64,000 nucleotides of DNA from Lithospermum erythrorhizon (GCA_019722365.1 JADFUC010000776.1:930001-994000); one strand, 5' to 3'. Counted from the stretch's first letter, positions 23,825-37,724 are shown. Notes: generated by a model from the sequence alone, not told the origin. Program-made: numbers and translations.

Positions 23825-26800
23825 TAGATAGATAAAAACAAAATTTGGCAGCCAGTATTTCTGAATATTTCTTATAAGAAGCTTAAAAGTGAATTTGCAC
23901 AAATGAATTCAGAGTCTGACTGATAATTGATAAATAATACGGAGTCAAAAATATATTTTTACAATACAAAGACCGTATTTCATTTACAAACCCAAATTCA
24001 AGTGGAAAAGTTATTGCTTCATTAATTTACCATTGTCATTTAAAATACAATTATACCATTTTATAAAAATATTTTCTTTTTCTTTTATGATATTTAAATT
24101 AAGATTTAATTCATTTTCTAAAAATAATTATTAATGTTAATTATATATAAATCTTATTTTTTTACTTTTTAGGCAACTCAGACAATTTGCTCAACGAATT
24201 TTAAGATATTATTCTCAATTTAAGCGCATATAATACTTTGTATATCTTTTTAATTTTTTAATCGTATTCATCTGTATCAAAGATATTTGTGTACTATTTT
24301 TACATTAAAATTTGGTACAACAAAATTAATAAACACACGAATCAGATCATTAACGAACTATTTAGTTCAAGAGTCTAACTAGACTACATAACAACAAAAT
24401 TCTGATTATAAATCAATAAGAAAAAGGCAGGTAAACCAAATCAACAAAAAATAAATCAAGATCACATTTTTATATCACAAAAGGTACAAAAAACAACTTA
24501 ACCAAACCACCAACGCGCCCCGCCATACGCCTATAATACGTAATACAAATTCCATCTAACCAACCAGTTTTACCTAATGAGTGCCTGGCTATATACATAC
24601 GATGGCTCCAATAATCAACTATATTAGTGCATCCCTTTTGTTAAACTCCATGAAAGCTCAAGATAACAAGAAAAAATGAAATAAAAATGGTAATTCTAAA
24701 GTATTATCACAAATGGTATAAAATAAATCACCCTAAATGGCCAAATCACTAAATGGGATTCAATTATATGAATATTTTATAATCTCGAATAAAGCGCTGA
24801 AATTAATATCTATGATTTAATATGATTTAATAATAGATGTTAACATTTTATTATCAATTTACAAATTCTAACAAATTTTAATTGTGACTAATAAATAACT
24901 CCACATTAAATAAGAATAAAAAACAAACACAATGATAGATATATTATAAAGCTGAAAAGAAAGACAATAATATAAGTAAAAACAAAGACATTAGTTTTAG
25001 CGTAGCTTCTGCTTTCCCTAACGCCGACCGCCGGATTTCCAACTCGCCGGATTTTTGGCAAGATCACCACTCATGAATATGGGAGAAAACTCCGAAGCCG
25101 CTATACAATTCCACAAACAATCCATCTACAAATCCCCTGCTAACTTATGCTAAAAAAACCCAAAGCCTCGGCTTCTAGGATTGGATTCTTAATTTCCCCA
25201 ATTAAGAACCCAAGTAAATCACCTAGGATTTCACCAACACGCTAATCTAATAAAAGATTGAAAGCAATGCTATGAAACTCTAACAATCTAATTCGGGAAT
25301 AATCTTTAGGTGCCTTTTGTTTTTGGAAATACCTGTAAATGTGCCTCCAAAAAAGTAAAAGTTAAAAATAAAGAGATAGGTTAAAAGTCGCTTTTGAATT
25401 GGCTTTATAGTAGTTCAAAAACAAAATTCTAGCCTGACTCTGTTTCAGACTTCACATGCCCCGATTTCAATTTCTTAACGGCCAGCTCCCATCCTCACAG
25501 CCTGGACTTCTGTCGCTCAGACTCGCTTTAAGTCCCGACTAAGTCCCGAAAGCCACGCACTAAAAATGGAAAAGTGCTTAGTGGATCAAAGTGAGTCCCC
25601 GAAAACCCATGTCCAAACGGGAGGGTTGTGACTCGTGTCCTAAACTAAGTCCCGAAAACGGATATCAGCCTAAAAATAGTTTTGTTCGCTTTTAGGGCTC
25701 ATTAATATCTCATTTGTTCAATCTTTTATGACATAAAGTCATATCACTAACTTAAAAATGGTTTTAGTTTTGAATCAAACTTAAAACGAACTTTTATTTA
25801 ATTAAATAATTTCATCTTTTAAAAACCAACGTGTAGTACTTTTTTTTAAAGATTTATTAATTTTAATTATTCTGAAAATAGATACATGGAATTTTACAAA
25901 AGCATCCTAACTCACAAGACCTCACCTGAGAGTCTCGAACTCACCATATGACTTGAATCGCGCTCGGTCAAGACCGAATAAAGCCAACTCAAATAAACTA
26001 ATAAGATTCGTAATTTGTTATTATCAAATGAAGAAGCTATTAATCTTTCATCAATGTAGAATCAAAACCATTAAATCTGTATTATACTAATACCACTACT
26101 TCCAAGAATTATCTATATGTCGTTATCCCTTCTCAAGCAACTGCAAACTCCAAAAAAAACGAAATCACATTAAAATGATACTCCAAAATGGTGCAAATAA
26201 CAAGTCAAACCTGCAGCATCTTGACCATCATAGTGTCCACGATGAACAAAGTGCTAAAAAGTACTACGAGCAATAACAGCCTTAGAATTAAATCAGAAGG
26301 ATCAATCTCCCATTCATGCCTAATGCCACTTCTATTTTCACTCATACCCTCTCTTGTTTAAGCTGAATATTAAAACTACTAAGTTTCTAATATTATTATT
26401 ATTATTGGCTCATTATTGTTGTTTCTCCATAGTTCTTACTTATTAAGATGCCTTGTAATTGTTCATCTAAAACTCTTCATATCTATTTGGTCTGTTTTAC
26501 AAACCCACCTCCACTCTTACCACTTCTGCCACTCTAGATTCCATATTTGTTACCGTACCAATTCTGATTTTAATGGTTTTGTTTTGTATTTTTGATAGGT
26601 TTTGTAGAAGCGTCAATATAAGATTGTGATGTAGATGAGAGAGAGAGAATTAAAATGGATTGACAGAAACAGAAAAGGAGAAAAGAGAGAGAGTGAGCCA
26701 GTGATTCAGTACCTGCTGTATAAACCAACCAAATTGATATAGTCACCACGACGTCCAAAAATCAATCGTGAATTATCCATTATGTTAAGCAAGCATGAAA

Positions 26801-27690
26801 TCTAGTTCTTTCGAACGTATAGGAATCAGCTCGCTATGGATCATCCATTCCAAGTAATCTGCTTAAATCCTAGTTTTTCGATATAGTCTTCGTCCAATTC
26901 TACTTTGTTTCTTCTGTCCAACCACACTGATTTTGAGAGATGAAACTAAATTAACAGTTCAGAATCATGGTAGTTTCATCTTCTATTTGATTCGATTATT
27001 TAATAATTTCGATGAAAATATTATGATTGATTTTGAATCTAATATGAATCGAATCTAAGATTTATCGAATAAATTGGTTGAATACGCAATTGTTTGATTT
27101 TTGTTAGAAGGTTTAGTCCAGAACTCCCACCTTCATCTAAAAAAGATGCTTCAGCTTTGATCGTCGACTTTTTAAAATTTTAAATACCTTTTTATATTTT
27201 GTATAATATTTGGACAAAAATAACAAAAGAAAGCTATTGATATGGTAATTTAGATTAGAGTCCAAAGATTCGCTTTATGATCGTGAAAGATGTTTCTATG
27301 TAATTTTATTCTTCAATACTGATTAAAGCACATCATGATGATCAAATGACGCGACTCAGAAAGTGCAACTAATGTTAAAAACGAACTATACAACAACTTC
27401 AGAAACAAACAATACAAAACTCATTAAACGAACTAGCACAAAAACCAACTTATCATAACACAACGAACCGACGAGTCACGCTTACAAAAGCTTCCTTAAA
27501 AACGCATTCTAATTTTCCTCTGCTGCTGCGACTACGCAGCATGCACGCCTCCCGCATTAAAACCACCTCACACAAGCCACGAGCACTACGAACCCATCGC
27601 ATCTAACCGCCCACGAACAGTATCACTTGACAAGTTATGAAAGTTATGGAGCCTCTGATTTCATAACCGCCAGCTGCTTTTTCATCTCGT
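23825..27690. other. intergenic, mostly AT-rich, no gene recognised
   Basis: Strongly AT-rich from 23900 to 25000. A moderately GC region at 25010-25650 contains the word AAGTCCCGA three or more times (about 25530-25660), but no protein-like frame. Simple repeats are (TAT)n at about 26389-26406 and GA runs at about 26636-26653 and 26686-26697. No coding or RNA gene is supported. Confidence 0.5.
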
Positions 27691-27699
27691 GGTCATTTG

Positions 27700-29840
27700 A
27701 CGCATCTGGGATTGGTTACCTCACCATTTGATTTGAATGCCAATCAAATTTTGATTTCAAGTTCAACGTATTCGTCCGCAGTGCCGCACACACGCACTCC
27801 AAATTTCACAATTTCCAAAGTGCCTCATTTGACTCCTGATTTGTTAGAGCGACCGAGAAACGAACTGCACTCAACTGCTGCAGTCACAGGGAAGTTCTGA
27901 GAGTCGCATTTGAATGTTACGATAAATCACTCAGTCCATGGCATGACGGTACTATTTTTTTCAATCCTTCCGGCCAATTGTTCTTCGATATTTTTAAAGT
28001 TGCCGATAGTTTTTCTAGGTTTCAAGTTGTTAAAGTCAATTAATCACACACATGTTTTTGATTCCCAAAAAATCTCCGAAGGCAAGGAGTGACTTTAGAC
28101 TCAGCTTTTGCAACATCAGAGCAAAAGATTACAGGCTTAGTCATGAAAATCAAGTTGAGACTGCCCTATGAATATTATCTCTCAGGCTAAATCCGGCTTA
28201 TCATTTCGATAGCATTCTTATCGCCTACGATTTTGCACTCACATGAATTATATGGTGTAAAATTGGTAATTTAAGTCGGATGAAAGCAAAACTTATGATC
28301 GCAAGAATGGAAGTTTCAGAGTCTATTATGCTTACATTTGGCTTTTGTCGCATTCTCGGCCGATTGGACTATGTGTCTCAAGCTGCCTATCTCTTGATTA
28401 ATGCGCACTGCTGTGTTTTATTAAGCCGTCAAGTGAGGGATCCGGTTGGTGGACCTTTAAGTCGCCTTTTCTATACTTACTTGTATGTCTGGGGAGGCGG
28501 AGAAAGTTAAAGCGACTCGACGGAAAGTTAAGATCATCGTAGAAAAGTGGCCCGAAAGCATCAGCCATATTCTCTATTTCGATGAGCAATTTTATGATTT
28601 TTCGTGAAACGATTGCATGGACGCAGGGACCGAGGTTATGAGAATTTTGAGGACTATGAGGTGGCTTGTGGCAAAGATCAACTGGAAAATGTTCTAAGTT
28701 GCCTTGACCCGTCGCCTGCTGGGTGTTCAAGTGTACGGTTGGTTGGGACGGCAGAAGCTGCGGATCAAGGGAAGTATCCGGCCTCCGCCTCAAATTGCAA
28801 GACGTCGCCAAGCCATATTATCATGAACAAGCGCATGACAGAGTCGCATGAAAGTGAAACTGCTATCTCGTGTAGAAACGAGGTTATGATCACCCGTTAC
28901 GGTTGGCTCCTGATTTTGCTTAATCTGCTTTAAATCTCTCGGTATTATTAGATAAATTTTGAACAGCTTCTATAAAATTTCGGGGGCATTCATGAGGAGA
29001 TCGAGGTGTTCATTGGAAATCTCAGACAAATTATGCCAAGATAAATTTATTTTGGCACACAGATTCAAGGACAGAGTACAGAATTTGGCTTTGTCAAGCA
29101 AAAACAAGGATGGAGAATAGTTACTCTGGCAAGCTTCTTCTGCCCAAAATGTTGAAAGGGAGATATTTTCTTGTTCCTTTCATTTCATTCATGCCAACTT
29201 GTTTTTAATCCTCATTCGGTTGGATGAAGTCTACCGAAGGTCCTTCCTGGGCCGACCCGTGGTGAGTGGGATGGAAAGTTATTACACATGTTGTCTCAAC
29301 CTCAGCCTGTAGAATTGCCAAGATTTTTCTTTTGTCTGCCGTATTAAAGCGGGGAGACCCAGACAAGCATCTCAACTGTTAAAGCGACAAGGAGGCTGGA
29401 GGATGTTTTGAGGAAGACGCAAAAAGAAAGCGCCAGCCTGCCTTCAGAGTCGTCGTGTGGCGTTCAAGATAAAATTATTTGGCATCATACACGGTGGAAA
29501 CTGCTTGGACATGTTCGGGATACAAATGTGCAAAAGAGCGATGAAGAAGGGTGGTGAGCCGAGAGGTACATCAATCAAGTAGTAATCGGATAGAAGCGAA
29601 ATGGCATGTGAAAGCGATGCTGGTAAATCTCTAGAGTTTCACCCAGAGTTAAACAATTCCTAGAAATGTTTTCGGCCAATTAAGGAGCGATTTCTGGAGG
29701 AAAGTGGGATAGAGCTGGGATTCAACTTGTGTTTTTTGCACAATGAGGCAGAGGATTGAATCTCATTTGTTACTAGATTGTTCCCTTTATTTGCAGGTTA
29801 TGGTACACCACCCCTGGAATTCAAGACTACTGCAGACCGC
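27700..29840 (+). mobile_element. Second LINE relic, poorly preserved, with RVT zinc-binding tail
   Basis: The clearest part is a Cys/His-rich reverse-transcriptase tail near 29715-29815. There, frames give CVFCTMRQRIESHLLL followed by DCSLYLQVM, which matches the zinc-binding module at the end of plant LINE ORF2. Upstream, protein-like segments such as WHTDSRTEYRIWLCQ (about 29050-29100) and a region open on both strands at 28400-28930 fit a decayed RT body. I could not anchor the catalytic blocks, so the left boundary is a guess. The 137-codon reverse-strand ORF at 28398-28811 is probably the antisense of this relic. Confidence 0.5.
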
Positions 29841-30289
29841 AAAAGTACCATTTCCTGATAGAATAGAGAATATAGAGATATTTGTATTTAACGTCATTTA
29901 ATACATACACAGTCTCTATTTATATAGACAATAATACAAATCCTAATCACCAACTAATACTAATCTCAATACTACTAATTATAATATACCAATCCTACTA
30001 GTAGTATGCTACTGCAAAGGTCATTACGAAAGCTCCCAACATTCTCCTCAAATTCCGACCTCTAATCGTGGAGGACAAATTCCACAAATCAAAACTTGAG
30101 CTGTCGGTCAATACGTTAACCGGCATTTCCGCCGGCACAATGTATAAAATAAGAGTGAAAAGTTTCTACGTAGTGAAAGAAAAAACAATAATAAAACCCT
30201 AAAACTCTTGAACCAGATTTGGAAAGAGGCCCGAGTCTACTTCAATAGATAAAGTTTTGTTAATCGATATGAACAAAAAAGACAAAGAA
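29841..30289. other. AT-rich spacer, possibly LTR-like, between LINE relic and duplication copy B
   Basis: The stretch 29857-30050 starts TGATAGAATAGAGA and reads like the A/T-rich R-U5 part of a plant LTR, with TATTTATATAGACAATAATA and repeated TACTAATC words, followed by CTCCCAACATTC. No primer-binding site or partner LTR was found, so this is only a suggestion. Confidence 0.25.
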
Positions 30290-30439
30290 AATGAAAGAAG
30301 TTTTATTATAATTGGCGAGATTATGAAAAACATCCTGGAGAGAGTGAAGATCGAGCACAGAAAGCTATATGATGAGATTTAATGAGTGAATCTGATTATT
30401 AAGTGAGAAAAGAAACAATCAATGATGATACCAGTAGCC

Positions 30440-31860
30440 TTTTGGAGATTAAAATAGAGTTGCAAAATTCCGTGCTGGGAAAGATTTTGAAGGCTTGAGA
30501 TCCATTCCTGATTGACATGAAATGCAATGTCTTGATATATGAGGACTTCAGCCTGAAAATCAATCTACAAGTCTTGGTATTGTCCTTTTCGTATTCGATA
30601 AAGAACTGCAAGTTCCGCTGGTCAACAATATTAGGTAGAAGATATTGAACTTGTATGCCTTTCTATCATGTGATCATTAATCAGCTTAGGTCATATGAAT
30701 CCAATCGATGGCCATACCGACCTGTTCAAAATATGTTGGCCTTTCTTGAAGGCAGGTTTGGTCTTTCCATTCGGCAATTCAATCTTGAGGGTTCGGTATT
30801 TTCAATACGCGATGTTTGGAGCCTGATTCTCCTGCTGTCTCATTGCCATTATAGCCATTTCCTTTAATCCTTTCAGACTCTTCTTTTGTAATTAGAATAC
30901 CATGTTGACACTTCTGAAACAACTGGTGAATAACCAAATCTTTTCCTAATTCAGCAACCCTGTTCACTGTGACTTTATCCATCATTCGGCTTGTCGACGT
31001 GAGGCATTTTTATCCCTCCAACATTAATCTTTTGGCCAAGCATTTTACACCCATGATTATTTTCCTGAGAAAATCTTTGCCTTAAAGAACTGTATGAAGT
31101 TGATAGAGATATTGATTCTTCCTCGACATCAATTGTTAAAACCAAGCAGAGGCATTTCCGACTCACTTCCCCACTGAAGATGTTCCAATCCTCCATAACT
31201 CAGAGATTTTGTAATCTCCTCGCCTGGAGTTAATCGCTATTCTCGATGGCATTTAGATCACACCACTTTGATTTTGATGACCCCCTGACAACATCCAGAA
31301 GAGCCTCCCAACATTGGCGCATAATCCCAAAGTTGTTGACCTGCCCAGAGATATAATCAAGATCAAACTTTACATCATCATGAAGTTGTTCCAGTTCCCT
31401 AGTATCTAATTGTTTCGAAAATCATGGGTGTGGTTTGTTCAGCACAGCAATCGAAGTCTTGTAAATCTTGTGTGTTGTTTTGAACATTATCCTCAGTTTA
31501 TCGATGGGCATTGACGACCTTGGAGCAAATCCAACCATTGAAGTGATCATGTTACTAAGGAAGAACATATTCCTCCTCTAACTCATCGACCCCTCATCAA
31601 ACTCATGGCAGATGCCAAATTCTCCGTGGGCGCCGGTAAGTCTGTAAGAGCAAAGTTTTCTAATCCATGTTTTTCATCCTTCATCGCCATCCATTCTATC
31701 TCCTCATACGCCTGGTTTACAATTAAAGAAAGAAACTAAAGTCTTTTTTCAAAAGCTCATCTTTTCAAGAATTAGTCATTGTAATATCACTTTCTGCTTT
31801 TCCTTTCTTTATCAACTCCTCACATCTTCCTAAGTGCAAAGATCACACTGAATCTAAAGA
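30440..31860 (-). pseudogene. Unrecognised protein-coding remnant in duplication copy B
   Basis: Counterpart of the copy A remnant. Reverse-strand segments shared with copy A include AYEEIEWMAMKDEK and ENLASAMSLM (about 31610-31715), ELEQLHDDVKFDL (about 31370-31410), MEDWNIFSGEV (31165-31196) and ETLHFM-like words (about 30515). Pieces seen more clearly here are DLVIHQLFQKCQHGILITKE (30885-30945) and MQFFIEYEKDNTKTCRLIF (30555-30611). The combined picture is a charged, helical protein of several hundred residues with no motif I can name. No long ORF survives in either copy. Confidence 0.45.
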
Positions 31861-33066
31861 AGGAGAGAATCGACTGTTAAATGCATTATAGAAAACACAA
31901 ACTTGTGTCTTCTACTATGTCGTGATATATAAGCCCACCAACTATAACTTCTTGCCATCTACACTTGTGACAATTAATTTGGTAACTATTAGATATTCCG
32001 CATTATTTCTGAGTGATATGGTGAAGTCACTTGCACCACAAGAAGATAATTCTAGTTTCCTTATTTCAATATTTCAACCGTAATACATAATTTCAGTTTC
32101 CTTTATCAATATTCACACTCTTTGTCGTTAATTTGTCAAGACAGAAAACGTAAACAAACGGTACGGACTACACTCATGGGAAATGGACTTTAAGCCATCA
32201 GTCGGTAGCCAGGCGGTCTGACGGCAAACTGAATCAAGTTGTGGCCCGTGCCGCGATTTCGATGGACCCATGTTCCTTAACAACAAACAGGGCCTGGAAG
32301 GCCCGTTACGAATTAAAGACCTCTATGGCACAAGCGTCTCTTTTCAAATGGCCATGTGGGCCCAGGTTCATTGCTGGCATATTATACTCAACGTTATCAT
32401 CCATAAAAGCCAGCTAAATAATTATATTATTAAACAACAATATTCAAGCCGCTATAGCAACAGCAAAGAAGCATCAGAGAGCAAATTCTTTTACTTATAC
32501 ATACAATAATATTATACAAGTTAAGTTTAATATTATATTTGTCTTAAAAGATATTGATAAAAAATATATTCATATCAATATATTATTTCAAATATAAAGT
32601 CTCACCTTTTAAATAACATGTCAGATGCGTCTAATTTTTTATTCATATAAATATCTTATACTTATCCATATACATTAAAAGAATATTCAACACAACAACA
32701 ACATATATCATATAATTAAAAGAACTGAATATCTAATATTTTGCAGATCATTTGGCTGAAGTGAGCATACTCAAGTATATTTAATCATAAAAAGTTACTT
32801 TCTTATTATATATCATATGGATAAAAAGAATTAGATGCATTATTATATTATCTATTAAACAATGTGTCAGTAAAACTCTTTAACGTAGTCGCAATTCCTG
32901 GAATTTTTCCAAATCCTGGTTTTGTCATAACCTCGATTGTAAGTCCATACTCTACGTATTTTTGAGGAAGTTTGAATTTAATATTGTTGAAATGATCCTA
33001 ATAAATTAGAATGGTTTCAAGAAAAAAATTAAGCTTTTAATTATTTTATAAAAAGAATCCAAGTGG

Positions 33067-33300
33067 CATGTTTAAATCAAACAGGGTATGTTTTTTACAA
33101 TTTTATGAAAAATGAGATAAATGTGGACATGTTTAATCTAAATCGGGACATGTTCATTACAAATTTATGAAAAGTGCTGATAAACGGGTATCGTCAATTC
33201 AACCGGCCATGTTTGGTTACAATTTTATGAAAATGTGATAAACGGGCATGTTTGATCTAGCAGGGTCGCTTTTATGGACAAATCGCGGTTCGGGAACAAA
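33067..33300 (+). repeat. Minisatellite, about 3.8 units of 58-61 bp (copy B)
   Basis: Units start at 33067, 33128, 33189 and 33247. The consensus begins CATGTTTAATCTAA(A)TCGGG, continues with CATGTT(T/C)(A/G)TTACAA, and ends with TTTATGAAAAATGTGATAAA plus CGGG. The first three units are nearly complete and the fourth is partial. Copy A has the same array with shorter, more diverged units. Confidence 0.7.
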
Positions 33301-33624
33301 TTCAAGTAAGGCTCGAATAACTCGAGGGTTCAAGTAATTTTTATGTAGATTTATCAAACAATTCACATATTATAATCTTAATAGTTTTATACTAATGATC
33401 TTATTCATGGCTATTCACCCTATATATAAGACACAGCTTCATCTATATACATTAAAATATTCAAATATTTAGAAAAAATATTACTAAATAACTTAAATAG
33501 TAATTAGTTCAACTATGAAAAGTGAAAACTAAAACGCAGACAATCTTTTAGTTACTTATTTATATTATTTGGGTATTATTCTATAGAATACCACCATAGT
33601 ATATACAAGCAAACATAACATCAA

Positions 33625-36030
33625 TTTGATATGTATCGTAGCTGGGTCAACTTCACGCTGGCGGCCCATGCTCAAGTCCTGGCCAAGCAAAATGATGTTT
33701 TGACACAACTCCCATGCTATGATTCTTTCAAACTAGTAGACTCAAGTTTCCTTATTTTCTGATCATTATTAAAACAATGCCAACACAATTTCTCCTTCTT
33801 TCTTCTTCACTTTCACGGCACCCCTTTCAAACCAAACAAATTTTTTTCCTCCATTTCATCACTTCAGGATTGTGCCAAGCATCCCCTGGGTTGGTTACTA
33901 AAGTTCTCTTACTCATCTTTCCTACAAATTCGGTGTCGAAGCTGGGAGTTTAAGTTAGATTTTAAATATTTGACTTTGCTGAATTTCGTATAAATTGAAT
34001 TTAATTGTGTTTCTAAGTCAAGTATAAGTGCATGCATGAATAAGGCAGTTAATTATGATTTAAGATGTTGTTTCGAGGTTTGCAAGTATAAAGCTGACTT
34101 TCTGTATAAGTTGACTTTGATGTTTGAATTTTAGTAAGACTTTAAATGTATAATAAGTTAATTGGGACCTTATCAGAAGTTGTTGTTAATTTGGGATGCA
34201 GAATTCCATTGTATGGGTTAGTCGAGAAAGCGTGATTGCAAATTGAAAGTAGCAATTATAGATTGGAGCATAAAGTTGTTATTTACGTGACTATGTGTTA
34301 AATAAATAGCATTTACTCTATGTTGACGAAAAATGCCAAAGTTGACAGGGTGGAAATTTTGCAGGGGCCGAGTCGCCTTATTGTCAATAGCCTTAGACCG
34401 CTTAACAATCGTTCATTGAAGTCGGTAATGCATCTTCTGCAACGCAAGCAGGTAGGTTTTTATCAGATTTTCCGGTTTTGTTAAAGCGCCGACGCGCTAT
34501 CGTGATTGATTGCGATTGTGAAGCTTAATAGAAGTGAAGATTATTCATCGGGCGCTTACCACGCATTTTCATTTTTAAATCAGGTGAAACATGTCATTTG
34601 CATGATTATGCAGAATAAGATACATGTCATTGTCGTATTTATCACGCGATTCATTCAGCCGTTTGTTGGCTGATTACGCGATTGTATTTCACAGGTTGGC
34701 TATGCTCGAGGTAAGTAATAGTCAACTCTCACTTACGCTTTCTTGTGTTCTCGTACTGCTTCGCACTTCGTGATTTCGACCTCGCCGCCGCTCGCTTATT
34801 TTTTGATCAGGAGAAGTTTTAGCTGCCATATTGACATTGCCTTCGGGGACAGCAGCAGTTAGTCGCCGGGGAGGCTGGCCCAGCTTACGCGTGACTTGAG
34901 GTGACTCGAAAGTATTAGATACGCACCCTTAAGGCCGATGATTGTAAGTTAAAGGATTCTCCTTCCCGCGTGATATGCGACGCCATTGGCCTTATATACT
35001 TCCCAGAGATAAGCCGGTCATTCATGCCGCAAGATATGTTGCTCTGACCATATCAGAAGAGCGCTGATTATCTATGACCTCTTTGCTATGTGCATTGTTG
35101 CGTTGGCCTTATACTACGTATGTTGTCGTGTTTATAGTTATTGGTCCATTCCCCAGTGTACCTGATCGAGTACATGCTAAGACAGTCGTGTATAGTTGCA
35201 GTAGATACGGTGAGATGATGGTTTGGATTTAATAGAGTTATAGTCGTCATTGAAGTTCTCGCGGATTTTATTTTGTGACTGAAGCCTTATTGAGACTTTG
35301 TATTATATCTTTAAGATATGTTGGTGCCCGATACTTTTGGAATTCTTATGATATGGCCTATTAGTGGCCTCCCGGTATATATATTTATTCATATTTGACA
35401 AATCATATCTATCGATCGTCTCAAGCCGTATGACTTAAGTTTCACTCTATGTAAAGAAGCTCTCACTAAGTCATGCTTTCATACCCCCTATTCACATCGG
35501 GCGATATTTCATTTGGTAGTCGACAGTGGCACTCAGTCGGGAGGCTATTTCAGTTTATATTCGAGTGGCTAGTATATCGTGCATTGGCGATCCTCAAGCG
35601 CCTCGCTTGTCACATTGCCAACCGTTTTCGACATTGTTGTATTTCATTTTCGGACTTTAAATTTCTATTAATTATTTTTATTCGCGATACTAGATTTACT
35701 TCAGCATTAATAATGCTCTTCTTTTGAGATATGTTGTTTTATATACTTGAATATTGTTAGATATCGTCATTTACTGATCGTGGAATTTTAAAAACTGCTT
35801 TTTTCTAGAATTTTAATTGTAAATCAAATTTTTGGATAAAACACAGTTTCCTAGACTGAGTCGCCCATCGCATTTGCAAGCTCGTGATTATAATGATTCT
35901 CACTCAAATGTAATTCGGCTGCCGTTATAATAATACATATAATATATAAACATTATTCATTCATGTGTTTCTTCACTTTTGCTTTCTTCTTCAACGTATA
36001 AACGGAGCAGGTAAAGGCCAGCTGTGGAGC
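33625..36030. other. intergenic, mixed composition, no gene recognised
   Basis: From about 34320 to 35700 the base composition is balanced and punctuated by short open frames (for example 35473-35727, 84 codons), but none shows a family motif. It may be an old element whose code can no longer be read. Confidence 0.45.
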
Positions 36031-36034
36031 GCCA

Positions 36035-36262
36035 CTAAAGCTGTCGGCGAAAAGCCATATGATTCATTGCCGCCCGACATCCCTCGGCCACGATCTCATT
36101 GCCATTTCGCTCATCATCCCCGTCCTTCATGACGCGTAGAACGTCATATGCCACTTTATTATTGACCTTAGAATAGTGAGCAAATGTTATGGAGTAGCGC
36201 TTGGAAATTCTTTCAACATTTCTATTAAAGCCCTCGCTGATGTCCACTTCAATGTTTTTCAT
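36035..36262 (-). pseudogene. Possible RNase H-like tail of a LINE (weak)
   Basis: The 75-codon reverse frame contains ISKRYSITFAHYSKVNNKVAYDVLR. Its ITFAHYSKVNNKVAYDV part loosely resembles the 'F.HV.RE.NKVAH.LA' motif of the RNase H-like domain found in plant LINE-derived proteins. The catalytic acidic residues that should come earlier were not located. It could equally be a chance ORF. Confidence 0.22.
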
Positions 36263-36299
36263 CCTGATGCTGTATTAGATCCAAATTTCATGGTGAGCA

Positions 36300-37720
36300 A
36301 TATGACATTTCTTTTGCAAAAAAATAAATAAAATGCAGTTAAATTAAATAGAGATTTAAGAGCACAAAATCTTTGTAGGAATCTCAACATGATACTATAA
36401 CTGCTTAACAATGTAGTGATTACAATTAACTAACCTAACTCTCTCATTACATAGAGTATCGATTTCAAAATTGACTCGTGACAACTTTTGTCAATTCAAC
36501 AAAAATGCCGCGAATGTTTCTTTCGCCTTGGCTTTATAGCGCTAAATATCCGATTCGCCAATGTATTCAGACCCGCCTGGCCGTCGACCTCGAAAAGTTA
36601 GTGACCGCGCGCGAAATGATCACAAACACTAATGACAGCCAAGATTTTGGGATTACATGTGAGAGTACAAATATAAAAAATGCAATTACTCAATGCACTG
36701 ACCAAATATGTAATGTACCACTAAATGCATATTTATAAAGAAAGATAAGTCACAGCCACCCCTCTTCACAGTGATCACGCCAATTTCGTCAATATCTCAG
36801 ATGTTTCAGTAATCACGGCACTCATCCATGCCGGCAGCCTCATTAACAAGCCTGGGGTCATTAATATATATATCACAACATACCACCACACATAAGTTAA
36901 TATCTATATTTTATTTATTTTCCTGCTAATATCTTTATCATTCCTACCACATATATCATTTCATAAATTTTCTGTTAAGTCATTATTTCTTTCATAGTAC
37001 TATTGTTAAGCATGTAGGGAACAATAATGATCTCGTGAGTCTTGGACCAATCAAATGTGTTACGCCAAACAGTATCCATTGATTGTCATTTACCTCGAAA
37101 GTTATTTCTTCATCAATGTTAATACATAGTCAAGTAGCATCTGGCTCTCATTCAATGTACCAAAAGTTATAGTATGCGTCAGAATGCTAAACAGCGATAT
37201 TCTCTCTATTTTAGTTCCCTTCCAAGTTCCAAATGTGTAGAGTAATCCCACAGGTAATGAAGACCACTGTTTTAGTATCAATATGAAAATTCATGGCCTG
37301 CTCCATACCTTTTTATTTGTGTACCTTAGATCTTTATATCCCTGACTCCAATTTCATTATATTAATACCTTTTCATTTTTTCACTTTTTCATAATAAGCA
37401 TACCCTACTCTTTCTTTTACTCACTCACCAGTCACTCTTCTCTTATAAAGTTTCAGAAAAACAAAAATCAAGTCTACAATAAAAGCTGACCATGCCAGAC
37501 ATCTTGCTTGGGAGTTGATTAGTGTTTATTTTTTTTCTATTCACTTTTTACCCTCTTCTTACAACTATCTCATACCCTCTTTTATATTTCATTGTTATTC
37601 ATCTCTAAACTCATTATCACTTATTACTATCTCTAACTTCTATATAGATAATGGGTTTATTATTGCATTTTCCCAATTGGGTTGTTTGACCTAATTAGTT
37701 TTGAGTTAGGGGTTTATATG
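36300..37720. other. intergenic, AT-rich, no gene recognised
   Basis: AT-rich sequence upstream of the MIR319-like hairpin. Any promoter of the miRNA transcript should lie here. A TTTTATATTTC element near 37580 and CT-rich tracts (37340-37450) are the only hints. No reliable TATA/initiator pair can be assigned. Confidence 0.4.
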
Positions 37721-37724
37721 TATT

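Larger units (their letters stand above)
30290..33622. repeat. Duplicated 3.3-kb segment, copy B (partner at 10539-13918)
   Basis: Direct-orientation partner of copy A, aligned from AATGAAAGAAG to AACATAACATCA. Within it are a reverse-strand gene remnant (30440-31860), a GC-richer block at about 32215-32370, and a minisatellite (33067-33300). Compared with copy A, most differences are 1-4 base indels. The two copies also have distinct flanks, so this is not a simple tandem duplication. Confidence 0.85.

Noticed and set aside
26389..26406. (TAT)n run and the GA runs near 26.64 and 26.69 kb
   Set aside because: Ordinary short microsatellites with no further structure.
28398..28811. 137-codon reverse-strand ORF
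   Set aside because: It overlaps the LINE relic on the other strand and shows no family motif; probably antisense of the decayed reverse transcriptase.
29841..30060. Solo LTR of a Copia-type retrotransposon
   Set aside because: Composition is LTR-like, but no paired end, primer-binding site or target duplication could be shown; kept only as a low-confidence note.
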